Shown: piece by piece, positions 3,937 to 6,394 of the stretch
How positions within the stretch are numbered: position 1 is the stretch's first letter
Layout: every line of letters begins with the position of its first letter
Origin: Nanobdellota archaeon
GTDB lineage: Archaea > Nanobdellota > Nanobdellia > Pacearchaeales > GW2011-AR1
DNA: 6,394 nucleotides
NCBI GenBank assembly: GCA_018830685.1
Contig: JAHJRR010000096.1
Span: forward strand, 1-6,394
Direction of reading: 5' to 3'
Program-made: the position numbers and the translations under genes
Notes under the pieces: model-generated
What the model was told of the DNA's origin: nothing
What the model saw: the letters and a program-made list of their open reading frames with translations, nothing else
The model's database searches: none

Positions 3937-5820
3937 CTATTTTAATCTCAATGTGTCTAGAACTCTTGGTACATTTGTTTCAACGTGATTGACTTTGTAT
4001 AGTGCGGATGCAAGATCTAAGCATTTTGAAACTTCTCCGTGATTAATCATAATCCTTTTGGGTTTTGGCCTCATATTATTAAAGAAGGACATTATCTCAT
4101 TTCTTCCAGCGTGAGCACTTAGACCACTAATAGTATGAATCTCTAAATTTATCATTACACTTTCTTCTCTTCCATTAACCATCATTTTAGTTTCTTTCAA
4201 TCCTTCTTGAACTTGCCTTCCGAGAGATCCTGCTCCCTGATAACAGACAAAAATGATTGAATTGCTCTCGTTGCCTGCGAATTCTTTTAGATACTCTACA
4301 GAGGCTCCTCCGACAAGCATTCCTGAAGTTGCAAGAACAACGCACGGACCACCCTCTACCACGTTCTTTCTTTCTTGAGGGGAACCTACTCTTGAGAAGA
4401 CATCTGAAACAAAAGGATTCTGGTCTTGGAATATCGAAGAACGAACATTGGCACTTAGAAAATCTGGATATGCAGTGTGGATTGCATTTATATCCCAGAT
4501 CATTCCATCTATGTAGATTGGAATTTTATTTAGTTTTCCGGAATTAATTGCATCCTCGAGAATTAACATAGTTTCTTGTGCACGACCTAATCCTAGTTCC
4601 GGAATTAAAACCTTTCCGCCACGATCTATAGTTTTCTTTACTAGTTCAATCATTTTTTCTTCAGACTCAATTCTTGGAGGGAGAATGTCAACCTTAGCCC
4701 CATAAGTAGCTTCGGTCAAAACAGATTCTACTCTTGGGAAACTTGTTACCGCAGGATCTAGAAGTCTTGTTTTTGTATACTTGTAGTCTGCAGTGTAAAG
4801 GAAGTTGTGTGATCCGTTTCCAATATTGAAGTGAACCATTGCACTTCCGAGGGCGTGCCCAGAATTATACATTGTGATCCTTACATCTGGAGCGATATCT
4901 GTGACCTCGTTATAGTTTAAGCATACAGTGTGTTTAACCATTTCCTTTATGTCCTTAGAACTGAATAAAGGCGTGGTTGCTTGTTTGTAGGCAACTCCTA
5001 TGAAGTCCAAAGACATTAGTGCTGCAAGATCCATTGTAGGATATGTCATATATGTTGGACCCTTATAACCCATTTTGTAAAGATAAGGTAGAAGTCCGAC
5101 GTGGTCAAGGTGTCCGTGGCTTATGATTACTGCGTCAAGAGTTCTTATGTCAAATTCAGGAATGTCCATTATAGGATATTTATCATTTCCGTGTGATGCA
5201 ACGTCAATCCCACAATCAAGCAAGATTTTAGAATTTGGTGTTTGAAGAAGGAGACAGCTTCGTCCGACCTGTCGTGCACTTCCGAGGAAAGTTAATCTAA
5301 CCCATTCTTCTACTTTCTCAGGATTCCACTCTTTGTAAATTTTCTTTCCAATCTCATTTAAGAATTTTCTTCTGTAATTGTTATTATCATAAAGAACTTC
5401 CCTTATGTTTTCTGTGATTTTGCTTTTAATTGCTGGCGACCTTCGGACTTGTGGCGTCCATAAAGTTGTCTTTTTTATTTCATCTAGAACAGATCCTTGT
5501 TTTCCAATCACAATCCCTGGTTTTTTAGCTTCTATCACGACTATGCTTCTATGAAAATCAAAAATGATATTGGTTATCTCTGCATCTTCGGGAACAATCC
5601 GAATAATCTCTTCTCCTGTTTTCTCTTGTTCTGGTAGAATCTTTTGGTCCGCACGAAGTTCAATTCTCTTCTTCAGTTCATCCACTGCTTCTCTTATCTT
5701 TGGCTCTCCTTCTCGGAAAAGCCTTTCATTATCTGTGTAAACGACGATATTTGCCCCTTCAAAGTTTGCTTCTGTAACATCTCGCAACTTCTCTGTTATG
5801 TATTTAAGAATATCTGCCAT
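3937..5820 (-). CDS. aCPSF1/FttA: KH, metallo-beta-lactamase and beta-CASP ribonuclease and termination factor
   Basis: 627-residue archaeal homologue of eukaryotic CPSF73, normal length for the family. Characterised archaeal members cut RNA and promote transcription termination at U-rich 3' ends. The N-terminal KH region spans about 1-145, the second KH carrying the GxxG loop in GIVIGKQGS (102-110). The metallo-beta-lactamase fold starts near VRLTFLGSARQVGRS (174-188). Zinc-ligand and catalytic motifs are all visible: HGHLDH 235-240, His322 (NSGHALGS) and Asp345 (TADY). The beta-CASP motifs are LTEATYG with Glu370 (A), LSAHAG with His570 (B) and MINHGE with His594 (C), so the nuclease should be active. 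The ATG at 5820 is 19 nt after the proteasome beta stop, with only a weak AAGGT Shine-Dalgarno-like site; co-transcription is likely. The proteasome beta-aCPSF1 neighbourhood also occurs in other archaea. Confidence 0.97.
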   Translation of the reverse strand: MADILKYITEKLRDVTEANFEGANIVVYTDNERLFREGEPKIREAVDELKKRIELRADQKILPEQEKTGEEIIRIVPEDAEITNIIFDFHRSIVVIEAKKPGIVIGKQGSVLDEIKKTTLWTPQVRRSPAIKSKITENIREVLYDNNNYRRKFLNEIGKKIYKEWNPEKVEEWVRLTFLGSARQVGRSCLLLQTPNSKILLDCGIDVASHGNDKYPIMDIPEFDIRTLDAVIISHGHLDHVGLLPYLYKMGYKGPTYMTYPTMDLAALMSLDFIGVAYKQATTPLFSSKDIKEMVKHTVCLNYNEVTDIAPDVRITMYNSGHALGSAMVHFNIGNGSHNFLYTADYKYTKTRLLDPAVTSFPRVESVLTEATYGAKVDILPPRIESEEKMIELVKKTIDRGGKVLIPELGLGRAQETMLILEDAINSGKLNKIPIYIDGMIWDINAIHTAYPDFLSANVRSSIFQDQNPFVSDVFSRVGSPQERKNVVEGGPCVVLATSGMLVGGASVEYLKEFAGNESNSIIFVCYQGAGSLGRQVQEGLKETKMMVNGREESVMINLEIHTISGLSAHAGRNEIMSFFNNMRPKPKRIMINHGEVSKCLDLASALYKVNHVETNVPRVLDTLRLK

Positions 5821-5839
5821 TTAACTAACCTTTTTAGTA

Positions 5840-6394
5840 TCACTTTCTTTTATTTTTGTATTCAGGAATAATCTCTTGGTCTATCTCTTTTAAAATTCCG
5901 GACTTGGTGACTGTGAAAACGTCCATTCCATACCCCGAGCCTATATCTCTCTGAGTTGAGGATTTTATTGCTTCTTGTGCAAGTTCAACTCCTTCTTTGA
6001 TACTTAGTCCGGGCTTGTATGCTCTTTCAAGTAGACCGAGAACATAGGGCATTCCTGAGCCGAAGTTTGCGTCATAATCTTCTACTTTTACAGCACTTCC
6101 GGCAGGCTCTACAGTATAAAGCTCCGAAGACCCGTCGTCATTAAACCCAGAAATTAAGAATCCTGCCTGAGTTGGCAACATTGAAGGTTGTCTTATTCCT
6201 GCATAAAGTATATTTGCTAAAAGGTTTGCTGCCTGCTTAACAGTAGGTCTAGATCTTGAGCGTAGTTCTTTCAATTTTAGCTCTGCAGAGAGAACTTTCT
6301 CGACCCTCTTTATATCTGAAACCATTCCTGTCCCAGACATGATGATGTAGTCGTTGATTTTTACTAGCTTTTCAGAATTCTTGTTTAGAACTAT
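5840..6394 (-). CDS. psmB: Proteasome beta subunit, C-terminal part (N-terminus beyond right edge)
   Basis: Catalytic beta subunit of the archaeal 20S proteasome, which forms the inner rings and degrades unfolded proteins. The frame is open to the right edge, giving 184 residues. Upstream of the in-frame Met at 6340 the frame still encodes family sequence (NKNSEKLVKINDYII), so that Met is internal, not the start. By alignment in memory with the Thermoplasma enzyme the visible part begins near mature residue 25. Lys33 is at 6370-6368; Ser129 (FGSGMP), Asp166 and Ser169 (QRDIGSG) are conserved. The propeptide, nucleophile Thr1 and Asp17 are outside the window, so activity is likely but not proven. 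RPTVKQAANLLANILY and the final basic tail (EYKNKRK) are typical. It is the first visible gene of a probable unit with aCPSF1, 19 nt downstream. Confidence 0.95.
   Translation of the reverse strand: MVLNKNSEKLVKINDYIIMSGTGMVSDIKRVEKVLSAELKLKELRSRSRPTVKQAANLLANILYAGIRQPSMLPTQAGFLISGFNDDGSSELYTVEPAGSAVKVEDYDANFGSGMPYVLGLLERAYKPGLSIKEGVELAQEAIKSSTQRDIGSGYGMDVFTVTKSGILKEIDQEIIPEYKNKRK

Noticed and set aside
4257..4547. Plus-strand frame of 96 codons opposite aCPSF1
   Set aside because: The opposite strand encodes conserved aCPSF1 sequence throughout; this frame is a by-product.
5644..5871. Plus-strand frame spanning the aCPSF1 start and proteasome beta end
   Set aside because: It covers two real minus-strand genes and their spacer and has no coding features of its own.
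6338..6340. Met at 6340 as the start of the proteasome beta gene
   Set aside because: The frame stays open to the edge and encodes conserved beta-subunit sequence, including the Lys33 region, upstream of this Met.
1..6394. CRISPR array, insertion sequence, prophage or toxin-antitoxin pair
   Set aside because: No regularly spaced repeats, transposase, integrase or phage genes are present. The unknown gene/regulator pair has no toxin-like features I can recognise.

Overview
The window is an AT-rich piece of an archaeal chromosome. Every convincing gene lies on the minus strand, so transcription runs from right (6394) to left (1). Archaeal origin rests on four things. There is a 20S-type proteasome beta subunit next to the KH/metallo-beta-lactamase/beta-CASP factor aCPSF1 (FttA), a presenilin-type membrane protease, a TrmB-family regulator, and a tRNA-Leu whose intron sits at a bulge-helix-bulge-like junction. 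TATA-like boxes about 26 nt upstream of start codons fit the same picture. The compact, AT-rich, Lys/Ile-rich coding suggests a DPANN-type archaeon (for example Woesearchaeota or Pacearchaeota). That placement is an inference from style and has not been tested.

Layout from right to left (5' to 3' on the minus strand). First comes the C-terminal part of the proteasome beta subunit (6394-5840, its start outside the window), then aCPSF1 (5820-3937) 19 nt downstream, probably co-transcribed. A new TATA box overlaps the aCPSF1 stop codon and precedes a 78-residue two-helix membrane protein (3901-3665), whose stop overlaps the start of a presenilin/SPP-like aspartyl protease (3668-2766) as ATGA. 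A further TATA box at 2722-2731 precedes an unrecognised protein best started at 2700 (114 residues), followed after 1 nt by a TrmB-family regulator (2354-1575) with a strong Shine-Dalgarno site. Next is an intron-containing tRNA-Leu(UAA) (1499-1353). About 200 nt of odd non-coding sequence follow, carrying a near-perfect copy of the tRNA 3' end and other tRNA-like debris. Last is the N-terminal two thirds of arginyl-tRNA synthetase (1141 to beyond position 1).

Functionally this is mostly core information processing and protein quality control: protein degradation (proteasome), RNA 3'-end formation and transcription termination (aCPSF1), intramembrane proteolysis, and translation (tRNA-Leu, ArgRS). 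The less ordinary parts are the membrane-protein/presenilin pair, the unknown protein with an internal MDYS repeat coupled to a regulator, and the tRNA-like remnants between tRNA-Leu and argS. I saw no CRISPR array, transposase, insertion sequence or phage gene, and no convincing plus-strand gene.
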